Assembly: GCF_014696225.1 (NCBI RefSeq)
Contig: NZ_JACJPV010000005.1
Location: 121,533 to 185,532 of the forward strand
Origin: Anabaena sp. FACHB-1237
Lineage (GTDB): Bacteria > Cyanobacteriota > Cyanobacteriia > Cyanobacteriales > Nostocaceae
Direction: 5' to 3'
DNA length: 64,000 bases
Below, piece after piece: positions 47,176 to 55,997 of this stretch; position 1 is the stretch's first letter, and the number at the start of each line of letters is the position of its first letter. Made by a program: the position numbers and the translations under genes. Under the pieces are notes generated by a model. It had not been told where the DNA came from. It worked only from the letters and a program-made list of their open reading frames with translations, and made no database searches.

Positions 47176-47648
47176 TAAGAGTCAGGAGTTAGTAGGCATA
47201 AAGCATGATCTCATGTCAACTTAAGCTACAGAGGCTTATTTGCCTGGCTTTTGCACCTGCTGTGGAAATGATAGCAAGGCGTGGCGCAAGCCATATTTCC
47301 ACAGCTAATAGCTCAAGTTTACTAAAGTAAACTAAACAATTTAAAAAATTTTCGGGCTATTTTATTCATCTTGCTGATGACTTTTGCTATGACATACAGG
47401 AATTGATTCCCAGTCGGGTTATGGGTTTCACGTTAAGTTCAGACCAATGATCACTGCTAAACCCGACACCTCCCACTCCACACTCTTGGAAAACTAAAAT
47501 TGTTAACAATTGCTTAATTAACCACTAACAATTAATCAAAAAATGTGATATTGTAATAAGTAAGGTAAAACACCAAATTTGTCAATTGTTATTGGTAAAC
47601 CCCATACACTCAAATATAGCAGGTAGTATCTCAGGAGCAGTCCGTTCA
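47176..47648. other. Intergenic stretch after topA
   Basis: Contains an inverted repeat at 47259-47305 (GCTGTGGAAAT / ATTTCCACAGC), a possible topA terminator though without a T-run. Then A/T-rich DNA with AACAATTGCTTAATTAACCA-type half-palindromes near 47500. No gene before the small one at 47649. Confidence 0.55.
47259..47305. repeat. Inverted repeat with 11-base arms
   Basis: GCTGTGGAAAT and ATTTCCACAGC enclose a GC-rich loop (GCAAGGCGTGGCGCAAGCC) which itself can pair. About 85 bases after the topA stop. Confidence 0.65.
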
Positions 47649-47786
47649 ATGGATTATATAGAAAAGGTACTGGAAAAGCTTAAAGAATTAGCACGGAAGC
47701 TAGTTGAAGCCCTACTAGGTCCGGAAGCTGAACCGGAAGCGGAATTAATTCCTATTCCTGTTAATGAACGTTCCCGCCGTCGTTAG
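47649..47786 (+). CDS. Small conserved cyanobacterial protein (45 residues)
   Basis: [20 protein letters not shown] then [26 protein letters not shown] first half amphipathic helix is followed by an acidic/proline segment and a basic end. I recall near-identical small hypothetical proteins in other Nostocales, but no function. CAGGAG at 47631 is rather far (12 bases) from this ATG; an in-frame TTG at 47586 would add 21 residues of less convincing sequence. Eleven bases separate its stop from the extended frame of aroQ, so the two may be co-transcribed. Confidence 0.65.
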   Translation: MDYIEKVLEKLKELARKLVEALLGPEAEPEAELIPIPVNERSRRR

Positions 47787-47812
47787 AGTTATTAAGGGTG
47801 CGGGAGAAAACT

Positions 47813-48256
47813 TTGACTAATTTAAGTATTCTGGTACTTCATGGTCCTAATCTTAATTTGCTGGGTTTAAGAGAGCCTGGAATTTATGGATCTCTAACTT
47901 TAGCTAATATTAATCACTTGTTAGAAACAGAAGCAGTGAATCTACAAGTGAAGCTAACACCTGTACAATCAAATCACGAAGGGGTGCTAGTGGATAATAT
48001 TCATGGGGCATTAGGGCGGCATCAAGGTATAATTATTAATGCGGGAGCTTATACTCATACAAGTGTAGCTTTACGAGACGCGATCGCTGCTGTTAATATC
48101 CCCACTGTGGAAGTACATCTAAGTAATATTTATCGTCGGGAAGAATTTCGTCATCACTCTTATATAGCACCAGTGGTTATAGGCCAAATTAGTGGTTTTG
48201 GTTCTCAGAGCTACATATTAGGTTTACAAGCTCTGGTGCATCATTTAAGAAGTTAG
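47813..48256 (+). CDS. aroQ: Type II 3-dehydroquinate dehydratase
   Basis: 147 residues. Start chosen at TTG 47813 because GGGAG lies six bases upstream and the family starts just before [24 protein letters not shown] 47798 would add five residues. Other signatures: [34 protein letters not shown], and [19 protein letters not shown]. The active-site tyrosine (in EPGIYG), histidine in VEVHLSN and arginine of RREEFR are visible. It dehydrates 3-dehydroquinate in the shikimate pathway as a dodecamer. No other aro gene adjoins. Confidence 0.95.
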   Translation: MTNLSILVLHGPNLNLLGLREPGIYGSLTLANINHLLETEAVNLQVKLTPVQSNHEGVLVDNIHGALGRHQGIIINAGAYTHTSVALRDAIAAVNIPTVEVHLSNIYRREEFRHHSYIAPVVIGQISGFGSQSYILGLQALVHHLRS

Positions 48257-48333
48257 ATGATAGGTAATTGAAAACTAACAGTTGAAAATTACTGACTATA
48301 GCTAAATGCTTGATTTTTGGTTATTAATTGTTT

Positions 48334-49248
48334 ATGCGTTATTCATTAGTTAATAGAGTTAGAGGTGCATTTTTAGGAGCAGTATTAGGAGAAAAATTAG
48401 GGACTAGTAATTCTGGTAACTTAGGTAAAATTGCGGTTGCTGGTACAGAAAGTTTAATTAATTCGGGAAAACTAGATATAGATAATTGGTTATTAGAAGC
48501 AAGGAAAATAAACGTTGAATTAGAGGATCAATTAAATGATAATATTCACAGTCATGGACAAAGAATCATCGGTACTTTACCATTAGCGATATTTTATCAT
48601 GAGAACCTGGGAAAAATGCGGGAGAATATCCTAGAATTGGTAAAAACTTGGGGATGTGATGCTATAGTTAGAGACGGTAGTTTAGTGATAGGATATGCGA
48701 TCGCTAAATGTTTAAACGAGAAATTAGTAGCAGAGAAACTCATTCCTGAAATTATAGATTTTTTAGGAGAAACATCAACATTAATTCCAGAGAAATTAAT
48801 GATAGTTGATCATCTTTTAAGAGAAAATACAGGATTAGAAATAGTTCAAAGTCAAATAAAATCTCCAGAAATATTAACCAATAATATCAGTTTAGCAATA
48901 TATACTTTTTTAAGTACCTTAGAAGACTTTAAACTTACGGTATTAAGAACTAGTAAAAATAATTATTTTCCCTACCCAGATATTACAGGAGCGATCGCTG
49001 GTGCATTATCAGGAGCATATAATAGTAAGATTAGCATACCTATAACCTGGCAAACTTCCCTAACATCTGAAAAATTACCCCTGTGGGGGTTAAACAATGT
49101 TAACCAGATGTTAAAATTAGCTGATACAATGATAGCAGTCTGGTCTGGTTGTTATCATGTTAATCAAGATATTCAAGATAATGTGAGTAATTTCTCAGAA
49201 ACAGAGTATAATATTGTTGCTGCACCTGATATTATTAGCAGTTACTAA
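48334..49248 (+). CDS. ADP-ribosylglycohydrolase-like protein lacking metal-binding acids
   Basis: 304 residues from ATG 48334. The opening VRGAFLGAVLGEKLG and late block DITGAIAGALSGAYNS match the start and end motifs of the DraG fold, which in active members read GxxxGDALG and DTDTxGAIAGALxGA. Here the first Asp of GDALG is Glu-Lys and the DTDT quartet is reduced to PDITGA, so the dinuclear metal site looks incomplete and hydrolase activity is doubtful. Middle region: GQRIIGTLPLAIFYHENLGK, VRDGSLVIGYAIAKCL. The stop TAA is the first three bases of MITE B copy 6. The gene precedes pgpH in the same direction. Confidence 0.75.
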   Translation: MRYSLVNRVRGAFLGAVLGEKLGTSNSGNLGKIAVAGTESLINSGKLDIDNWLLEARKINVELEDQLNDNIHSHGQRIIGTLPLAIFYHENLGKMRENILELVKTWGCDAIVRDGSLVIGYAIAKCLNEKLVAEKLIPEIIDFLGETSTLIPEKLMIVDHLLRENTGLEIVQSQIKSPEILTNNISLAIYTFLSTLEDFKLTVLRTSKNNYFPYPDITGAIAGALSGAYNSKISIPITWQTSLTSEKLPLWGLNNVNQMLKLADTMIAVWSGCYHVNQDIQDNVSNFSETEYNIVAAPDIISSY

Positions 49249-49349
49249 GCTGATGTGCAGCACTCACTGTATAACTAAAAAACCTAAAATTGCTGTAGTG
49301 TAAGCATCTTGCTTGTATCTATTATCCAAATTAAAAGCACAACAGCTTA
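49246..49349. mobile_element. MITE family B copy 6
   Basis: 104 bases, TAAGCTGATGTGCAGCACTC to AAAGCACAACAGCTTA. Inserted so that its TAA is the stop of the upstream gene, and it fills the 128-base gap before pgpH. Confidence 0.87.
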
Positions 49350-49376
49350 ACAAACAAGAAAAAATAAATTAATTCA

Positions 49377-52058
49377 ATGAAAACCCATAAACTTTTACAA
49401 TCTTTACATCAGAGATTGAGACAATGGCAACAACACTATCAGGTATTATGCCATAATAATCAGTATTTTGGTTTATTTCGTTGTATTTCTCAACGATATT
49501 TTTATAAAATACACACAACGAGGATCACAAAGGTAGTTAAAAGCATAAATAGAAACTTTATTAAAAAATTAAGTTTATTTTCAACCACAACTCAGCAACA
49601 ACAAAAACAGAGAACATTAAATTTTGAACTAATTACAGACAACCAGCAAAGAAGTCATAGAATAGACAGAATAATTTACAATTGGATACATAAACATCGG
49701 TCTTTAGTAATTTTAGTATGTGCCATATTATCATTAACCAGTTTAACAGGATATCAATTATATAATCAACCACAAATTCAACTGGGAAATATAGCATTAG
49801 AAACCTTTGTTGTTCCCTATACAGATAAAATTGAAAATAAGGAAGAAACAGAAATTAAACGTCAGGAAGCTAGTAAAAAATCTGTACCTATATTAATTAT
49901 TGATACTGAAATAAATGGACAAATTAATCAAAATTTAGCAGAAATTATTAAAATAGGAAATGATCTGCGGAATACTGTGGGTTTATTTCCATTTTTTGAT
50001 AGTTCTTTATTATCAATTCCCACTCAAAATTACTTACGTTCTTGTAGTGATGAACAATGGCAAAAAATACAATTAACCTTACTACATAATTTGCCAAATA
50101 AGCAAAAGCAGAAAAATAACTTCATTAAACCATTATCTAGCTTTCCCTTATTAGGTATAAATAATAAGAATCACAACAATAATAACCAAGTTAATTTTAA
50201 ACAAGTTATTACACAATTACAAACATATCAGATAATCAAATTAGATCATCAATATTCTCAAATTATCAAGGAAATAAACCAAGCTAGAAAAAGCTATCAA
50301 CAGGGAATTAATAAATTAGAAAGATTAGAAAGTTCACAAGTTAAAAGAATATATGCAGATACATTAATTTTACAATTAACCGATGATAATTGGGACAAAA
50401 CACAAACAGGAATTAGTCAAAGTTTACAGAGAATACTGACTCAAGGAATAGCTGAAGGAATACCTTTACAAATACGTCGAGATGCGATAAATTTACAAAT
50501 ACAATCTTCCGTACCTATAGAAGCAGAACCCTTAGCAAGTCGAATTTTATTAGAAGTAGTAAAACCGAACTTAAAACAAGATGAAATACAAACTAAACAA
50601 CAAGCAGAACAAGCAGCGCAACAAGTTGAAGCTGTAATGGTAGAAGTAAAAGCTGGAGATATAATAGTCAAAAAAGGAGAGAAAATTAATAATTGGAACT
50701 TGCAAGTTTTAGAACATTATAAATTAATAACCCATAGAATAAACTGGATCAGATTAACAATTTTAGGGTTATGTGTTACCCTAGCAATTAGTATATTTGT
50801 CTGGTGTGAAAGCAAGAGTAAAAATTATTTAAGACAACGCGATCGCTTTCTCATTTTACTATTAACATTAACTGTATCAGGAGCATTAGCCATCGGTTTA
50901 TCCCATAGTACATGGAGTGGAATTGGCCTATTATTAGGTAGTTTTTATAGTCCCACAATTAGTATTACAGTAATAGGATTATTAGCAATAATCATACCCA
51001 TAGGAACAGATATTAGTAGAATAGCGTTATTAGCCGGAACTGTGGGAGGAATATTCAGTGGTTATATGGCGCATAAAAGGCGATCGCGGGAAGAATTAGC
51101 ATTACTAGGAATTGCTACAGCGCTAATACAAGGAGGCACATATTTATTATTAGAAATTATCATAAAAATATGCACAGGTAATATATTTCATAACCCTTGG
51201 TACATAATTTTTCAAGAAGCGAGTTTATGTGGTATATATGGTTTAACATGGAGCATCATAGCATTAGGAATAAGCCCGTATTTAGAAAAAGTATTTGATT
51301 TAATTACCCCCATTAGACTAGCAGAAATAGCCAATCCTAACCTACCATTATTAAAAAAATTAGCCACAGAAACACCAGGAACATTTCAACATACATTATT
51401 AGTAGCTACCCTAGCAGAAGCAGCAGCAAAACAACTCAAATGTAACGTAGAATTAGTTAGAGCCGGAACACTATATCATGATATTGGAAAAATGCACGAC
51501 CCACTAGGATTTATAGAAAATCAAATGGGGGGAGAAAACAAACACGAAACACAAATAAAAGATCCTTGGCAAAGTGCAGCTATGATTAAAAAGCACGTCA
51601 CTGAAGGGTTAAAAATGGCCAAAAAACATAAATTACCCACAGCAATTCAAGCATTTATACCCGAACATCAAGGTACAATGACCATAGCATATTTTTATCA
51701 TCAAGCCCAAGAAATAGCGAAGAATAACCCCGAAAAATATCAAATTAATGAAGGAGACTTCAGGTATGATGGACCAATTCCCCAAACCAGAGAAACAGGA
51801 ATAGTCATGTTAGCAGACTCCTGTGAAGCAGCATTAAGAAGTTTAAAAGATGGAACACCAGAAAAAGCGCTAAATATGTTAAATAATATTCTTAAAGCCA
51901 GATGGCAAGATGGACAACTAGCAGAATCAGGACTAACCAGAGAAGAAATGAGTAAAATAGCCCAAATATTTGTAGATGTTTGGCAACAATTTCATCATAA
52001 AAGAATAGCATATCCCGCTCTCCGTGACTCTGCGGCTCTGCGTGAGATAAAATCATAA
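49377..52058 (+). CDS. pgpH: 7TM-HD phosphohydrolase of the PgpH (c-di-AMP phosphodiesterase) family
   Basis: 893 residues. A basic cytoplasmic N-terminus (~1-105) is longer than usual. Then come TM1 (SLVILVCAILSLTSLTGYQL), an extracellular 7TMR-HDED region (~135-450), seven membrane spans (~460-660) and a cytosolic HD domain: FQHTLLVATLAEAAAKQLKC, YHDIGKMHDPLGFIENQ (His701-Asp702), IPEHQGTMTIAYFYHQA. In firmicutes PgpH hydrolyses cyclic di-AMP; the order and motifs match. In cyanobacteria c-di-AMP affects potassium, osmotic and diurnal control; a substrate assignment here is by homology only. The FAD enzyme starts 27 bases after its stop. Confidence 0.9.
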   Translation: MKTHKLLQSLHQRLRQWQQHYQVLCHNNQYFGLFRCISQRYFYKIHTTRITKVVKSINRNFIKKLSLFSTTTQQQQKQRTLNFELITDNQQRSHRIDRIIYNWIHKHRSLVILVCAILSLTSLTGYQLYNQPQIQLGNIALETFVVPYTDKIENKEETEIKRQEASKKSVPILIIDTEINGQINQNLAEIIKIGNDLRNTVGLFPFFDSSLLSIPTQNYLRSCSDEQWQKIQLTLLHNLPNKQKQKNNFIKPLSSFPLLGINNKNHNNNNQVNFKQVITQLQTYQIIKLDHQYSQIIKEINQARKSYQQGINKLERLESSQVKRIYADTLILQLTDDNWDKTQTGISQSLQRILTQGIAEGIPLQIRRDAINLQIQSSVPIEAEPLASRILLEVVKPNLKQDEIQTKQQAEQAAQQVEAVMVEVKAGDIIVKKGEKINNWNLQVLEHYKLITHRINWIRLTILGLCVTLAISIFVWCESKSKNYLRQRDRFLILLLTLTVSGALAIGLSHSTWSGIGLLLGSFYSPTISITVIGLLAIIIPIGTDISRIALLAGTVGGIFSGYMAHKRRSREELALLGIATALIQGGTYLLLEIIIKICTGNIFHNPWYIIFQEASLCGIYGLTWSIIALGISPYLEKVFDLITPIRLAEIANPNLPLLKKLATETPGTFQHTLLVATLAEAAAKQLKCNVELVRAGTLYHDIGKMHDPLGFIENQMGGENKHETQIKDPWQSAAMIKKHVTEGLKMAKKHKLPTAIQAFIPEHQGTMTIAYFYHQAQEIAKNNPEKYQINEGDFRYDGPIPQTRETGIVMLADSCEAALRSLKDGTPEKALNMLNNILKARWQDGQLAESGLTREEMSKIAQIFVDVWQQFHHKRIAYPALRDSAALREIKS

Positions 52059-52084
52059 TTCAGCAACAACAAAGTTTCCGAAAC

Positions 52085-53899
52085 ATGACAAAACAAACCT
52101 ATACCACAGATATTCTCATAGTTGGCGGAGGTACAGGTGGAACAGCCGCAGCTATTCAAGCCGCACGTAGAGGTATTAAAACCATTCTTGTCAGTGAATT
52201 TTCCTGGTTAGGAGGAATGTTAACCTCCGCAGGTGTATCTGCACCCGATGGTAATGAATTAGAAGCCTTCCAAACTGGTTTATGGGGAGACTTCATCCAA
52301 GAACTACAACGCAGACAACCCGGAGGACTAGATCATAGTTGGGTAAGTTTTTTTAGCTATCATCCCCGGATAGGTGCGGAAATATTCGCAGACTGGGTAA
52401 AAAAATTATCATACTTAACATGGATCACTGGTAAAGTACCATTAGAAGTATTGCGAGAACAGGACAAAATTACAGGTGTACGCTTTGCAGACTTAACAAT
52501 TCACGCCAAAATTATTATTGATGGTACAGAACTAGGAGACTTATTAGCCTTAGCAGAAGTTCCTTATCGTTGGGGTTGGGAATTAAAATCACAATGGGGA
52601 GAACCTAGCGCACCAGAAGATTTTAATACACTTACTCAAACCTATCCAGTGCAATCTCCCACCTGGGTAGTAGTCATGGAAGACTTTAATAATACATCAC
52701 AAACGCCTCCAGAAATTTCTCCCGCGCCTAATTATGACCCATCCTTATTTAAGGGTGCTTGGGATAACTACGGAGCAGAAACATTTCTGAACTATGGACG
52801 ACTGCCAGAAAATAAATTTATGATTAACTGGCCAATTTGTGGAAATGACTACTGCCAAAACGTTAATCGTTTGTTACAATCAGAAACACAAAGGCGAGAG
52901 TTTTTACAAGAATGTTTTTGGCATAGTCAAAATTTTGCCCATTTTATTCAAAGTAATATTCCCTCCCACCTTGGCCGACGCTACGGACTAGCAACAGGAA
53001 CTTTTCCCACTCCGGCTTCCGCTTTCGCGCTCCATCCCTATTTTCGAGAAAGCCGCCGTTTAGTTGGCCTCACCACCATCCGCGAACAAGACATTTTACC
53101 ATCAAAAAATGGTAGTCATTTGTCATCGTTTCATGATACAATTGCCATAGGCAACTATGCCAACGATCATCACTATCCTGGTGTGCAATTTCCACTTAAA
53201 CCTAAGTCTATTCGTTGGGGCGGAAGATGGACAGGAACACCCTTTACTATTCCCTATCGCAGTTTAGTACCTGTTAGTGTAGATGGTTTGCTAGTTTGCG
53301 AAAAAAACATCTCAGTTTCTCACATTGCTAATGGTGCTACCAGATTGCAACCTGTGGTGATGGGAATTGGGCAGGCCGCAGGTATGGCCGCCGCGCTATG
53401 TATTGAGTTAGAATGTCAGCCTAGAGAGTTGCCAGTGAGAACATTACAAACGGCGTTACTCAACAATGACTACTCACCAACAGCTATAGTTCCCTTATTT
53501 AACTTACCAATTAATCATCCTGATTGGAAATACTGGCAAAACTATTATTTAGACAACCCACAAGCCTATCCTGCTAGTGGTGTTTGTCCTGGTGTATTGT
53601 GGGATAAAAATGAGAAGTTTAACAATAGATCAAATTTAGATTGTCTGATAGGAATTTTCCAAAAATCCGATCAGCAAAATTACCAATTTTATATTACAGA
53701 AAATACTGATTTAGAAAGTAAATTAGTAGATAACTTACCAGATAATCAAAATAATAAGTGGCAACTTGTCACCAGGCGATCGCTTATAGATCAACAATTA
53801 CAGAACTGTACATCAGGAGAAAAGATCAAAATTTGGTGTAGAATTAACTTCTCTGGAAAATGGTTAATTGTTGAACATTTAGAAAAATTATCAAATTAA
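52085..53899 (+). CDS. FAD-dependent oxidoreductase
   Basis: 604 residues. An N-terminal dinucleotide fold DILIVGGGTGGTAAAIQAAR (GxGxxG) is followed by FSWLGGMLTSAGVSAPDGN, IIDGTELGDLLALAEVPYRWG, and a late VVMGIGQAAGMAAALCIEL. This is the 'FAD-dependent oxidoreductase' type sometimes annotated xanthan lyase-related in cyanobacteria and planctomycetes. The C-terminal ~100 residues are variable. No signal peptide. It lies 27 bases after pgpH in the same direction and may be co-transcribed. Substrate not predictable. Confidence 0.87.
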   Translation: MTKQTYTTDILIVGGGTGGTAAAIQAARRGIKTILVSEFSWLGGMLTSAGVSAPDGNELEAFQTGLWGDFIQELQRRQPGGLDHSWVSFFSYHPRIGAEIFADWVKKLSYLTWITGKVPLEVLREQDKITGVRFADLTIHAKIIIDGTELGDLLALAEVPYRWGWELKSQWGEPSAPEDFNTLTQTYPVQSPTWVVVMEDFNNTSQTPPEISPAPNYDPSLFKGAWDNYGAETFLNYGRLPENKFMINWPICGNDYCQNVNRLLQSETQRREFLQECFWHSQNFAHFIQSNIPSHLGRRYGLATGTFPTPASAFALHPYFRESRRLVGLTTIREQDILPSKNGSHLSSFHDTIAIGNYANDHHYPGVQFPLKPKSIRWGGRWTGTPFTIPYRSLVPVSVDGLLVCEKNISVSHIANGATRLQPVVMGIGQAAGMAAALCIELECQPRELPVRTLQTALLNNDYSPTAIVPLFNLPINHPDWKYWQNYYLDNPQAYPASGVCPGVLWDKNEKFNNRSNLDCLIGIFQKSDQQNYQFYITENTDLESKLVDNLPDNQNNKWQLVTRRSLIDQQLQNCTSGEKIKIWCRINFSGKWLIVEHLEKLSN

Positions 53900-53936
53900 C
53901 TTTATTCAGTAAAATGCAACACTTTTTTGTAAATTT

Positions 53937-53967
53937 TCCGGATAGAGATAGATAAGTTAAGTATAAA
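53937..53967 (+). promoter_or_regulatory. Candidate DIF-type promoter of patX
   Basis: TCCGGA at 53937-53942 and TATAAA at 53962-53967, separated by 19 bases, 36 bases before patX ATG. TCCGGA near -35 is the published motif of promoters switched on in differentiating cells of Anabaena. Placement fits, but a TATAAA is common in A/T-rich DNA, so this is a prediction. Confidence 0.55.
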
Positions 53968-54002
53968 AGAAGTAGAGAGTTCTAAAATAGACATCTACTA
54001 TT

Positions 54003-54212
54003 ATGCGCGTTGCAACTTCAATTATAGTATCGAGTTTGTTATGTGGCTCCTTAGCCATTAACTCCCAAGCAGTACAGACTCAAATTTCTCAACTGATGAC
54101 AGCTAAAATTGACGCACCACAATTATTAGCTCAACAAACAAAACCTAGTCCTAACCAACCTCAAAACCCCAGCCGACATAGAGGAAGTGGACGTAAAGGT
54201 TTGGATGCTTAA
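54003..54212 (+). CDS. patX: PatX-type heterocyst-inhibitor precursor with an HRGSGR peptide
   Basis: 69 residues. The signal peptide MRVATSIIVSSLLCGSLAIN SQA has a likely cleavage after residue 23, followed by a variable spacer rich in Gln/Pro/Asn and NPSRHRGSGRKGLDA at the C-terminus. The RGSGR pentapeptide (residues 60-64), preceded by His, is the signal that binds HetR and blocks heterocyst formation. This layout (exported, pentapeptide near C-terminus) defines PatX rather than PatS, which has no signal sequence. It lies in the same ~7 kb as hetR. A TCCGGA motif precedes it (53937). Five residues follow RGSGR, so processing would be needed at both sides. Confidence 0.9.
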   Translation: MRVATSIIVSSLLCGSLAINSQAVQTQISQLMTAKIDAPQLLAQQTKPSPNQPQNPSRHRGSGRKGLDA

Positions 54213-54633
54213 GTTAATGATATCAATTCTATGGTGTAAGGGTTTGGTGTTAATTTTCCCCTGGAAAGATTAATTGGCAAACAAGAAATGATATTATTGA
54301 ATTGAGATATTTCGTTTTTTGCATATTAAATAGTGGAATCTCAAGATAGAAAGTTACAGCACTACACAATTGCAGAATTTCCACTTATCTGACAGAGATG
54401 AAGACAGTTATAGCACTACATATTTCCAATTTTGCATGATGACATTAACGCTACAGGATCAGCATTTTCCTATCTCTGACAGAGCTAAAGACAGTTATAG
54501 CACTACATATCAGCTATCAGCTACCAGCTACCAGCTTTAGTATATGCTTTTTGCATTTCTGCATGCATAAGTTTCTCTAGTATTGAAGTGTATACCGCTC
54601 TATTATCACCAGCTAACTGTTAACTGTTAATTG
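54213..54633. other. Gene-free region downstream of patX with direct repeats
   Basis: Two 35-base direct repeats at 54389-54423 and 54476-54510 (CTGACAGAG...ACAGTTATAGCACTACATAT), differing at two positions, with a shorter relative at about 54352. Then AGCTATCAGCTACCAGCTAC tandem and TTAACTGTTAACTGTTAATT near 54606. No gene seen. Confidence 0.65.
54389..54510. repeat. Pair of 35-base direct repeats after patX
   Basis: Copies start CTGACAGAGATGAAGACAG and CTGACAGAGCTAAAGACAG and share GTTATAGCACTACATAT, 87 bases apart. Function unknown; might bind a protein or be a tandem relic. Confidence 0.75.
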
Positions 54634-55698
54634 TTAACAAAGAATAGCTTTATGGGCAACCCAGAATTTGCTCATAAAATGAACTTGTGTTTGTACATTT
54701 TCAAAACCGGCCTTTTCTAAATATCCACTTAAATCATCTGTCATATAATGATGATAATAAGGTTCATGAAAAGTTTGGTAAAAGTTATTCATTACTGATG
54801 CTAAATGCGGTGCGTCACTAAGTTGAATAGAATCGCAAATTATGAAAACTCCACCGGGTTTAGTCACGCGAAAACATTGTTCTATAACAGTTTGGCGGAC
54901 ATGAGACGGTAATTCATGAAACAGAAAAACGGCAACTGTAGCATGAAAATAATCATCTCGATAGGGTAGTTCCTCCGCATTTGCTTGGGCTAATTGTGGT
55001 AGTTCTCCAAGAATTTGCGATAATAAAGAATTGGCTTTTTTTAAATAATTTGGTGATAAATCTGTACCATATAAACACACTTGAGGTAAAGCGGATCTGA
55101 TTAATTTCAGAGTTCTACCCGTACCACAAGCAACATCTAAAATGCGAATTTGTTTTTGGGGAATATCTGTGAAAACCTCCAATTTATGTTTCATAGGTGC
55201 CAGAATACGTCTTCTCATAGCATCGGTTGAACCTCCAAACAAAAGTTCTACTTGTAAGTCGTATAAATTGGCTGAAATTTCACTTAAATAACCATCTGTT
55301 TGGTAATGAAAATTCTGTAAGTAATAGCTAGGATAGATGTCTTTGGGAATTTCTGGAGAAAATTCTTGATATCTTCCCTTGTGAATACGTTCCCAAACTT
55401 GTAATAAATCAAAACATACAACGGGATAGTATTGGAAGAAATCTTCCCAAGAGTTTTCAAATAATAAACTTTGGGGATAAATACCTTTTTGGGCATCTTC
55501 CCAGTCAATTTCTAAAAGATCATTTAATCTCTTTTGTACTTCTTCCACAATTTCCCCTGACAGTGGGGTGATTTTCGGTTGAAATTCAGGGTACAATATT
55601 TTGTGAATCTGCTTACTTAGTGTTTTATGCGCTACACTAAAGTAGTTTTTGCTTTGGTGGAAACTTTGATAAGCTAATTTTGTGAGATTTGCGGACAT
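54634..55698 (-). CDS. Class I SAM-dependent methyltransferase
   Basis: 354 residues from ATG 55698. The N-terminal ~170 residues are family-specific (SGEIVEEVQKRLNDLLEIDW, YPSYYLQNFHYQTDGYLSEI). Then comes a Rossmann methyltransferase: IRILDVACGTGRTLKLI (motif I), LYGTDLSPNYLKKAN, ANAEELPYRDDYFHATVAVFLFHELP and RVTKPGGVFIICDS. The motifs resemble UbiE/MenG-like small-molecule methyltransferases. Substrate unknown. It is transcribed towards patX's downstream repeats; there is no operon partner. Confidence 0.88.
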   Translation of the reverse strand: MSANLTKLAYQSFHQSKNYFSVAHKTLSKQIHKILYPEFQPKITPLSGEIVEEVQKRLNDLLEIDWEDAQKGIYPQSLLFENSWEDFFQYYPVVCFDLLQVWERIHKGRYQEFSPEIPKDIYPSYYLQNFHYQTDGYLSEISANLYDLQVELLFGGSTDAMRRRILAPMKHKLEVFTDIPQKQIRILDVACGTGRTLKLIRSALPQVCLYGTDLSPNYLKKANSLLSQILGELPQLAQANAEELPYRDDYFHATVAVFLFHELPSHVRQTVIEQCFRVTKPGGVFIICDSIQLSDAPHLASVMNNFYQTFHEPYYHHYMTDDLSGYLEKAGFENVQTQVHFMSKFWVAHKAILC

Positions 55699-55822
55699 AA
55701 ACAAAAGATGTACATTAAGGTAAGTTAATATTCTTATAACTAAAAATCGCTGAAAATATCATGTTATTCTTGATTTTATAGCAATTTTGAACGCAGATGG
55801 ACATTTTTTTTGGAATAATACA

Positions 55823-55944
55823 GGACTTACGCAACTGGCACATTGGTAGGGTGCGTCAGATAGCAACAATTTGGTTATTTACATGATTTCTACTGTCTGA
55901 TGCACCCTACAACAGATTTTTTACTGTGACACTTGCGTAAGTCC
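55823..55944. mobile_element. MITE-like element, family D copy 3 (best preserved)
   Basis: Ends GGACTTACGCAACTGGCAC and GTGACACTTGCGTAAGTCC pair with two mismatches over 19 bases; the outer 12 are exact. Inner arms TAGGGTGCGTCAGATAG / CTGTCTGATGCACCCTA form a second palindrome. 122 bases with no frame. Lies 53 bases before the phosphate transporter start, so it may shape that 5' region. Confidence 0.85.
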
Positions 55945-55997
55945 TATAATAATAGAATTTATTGGTGTTGTATCTGTCATATCATTTAACTATCAGT

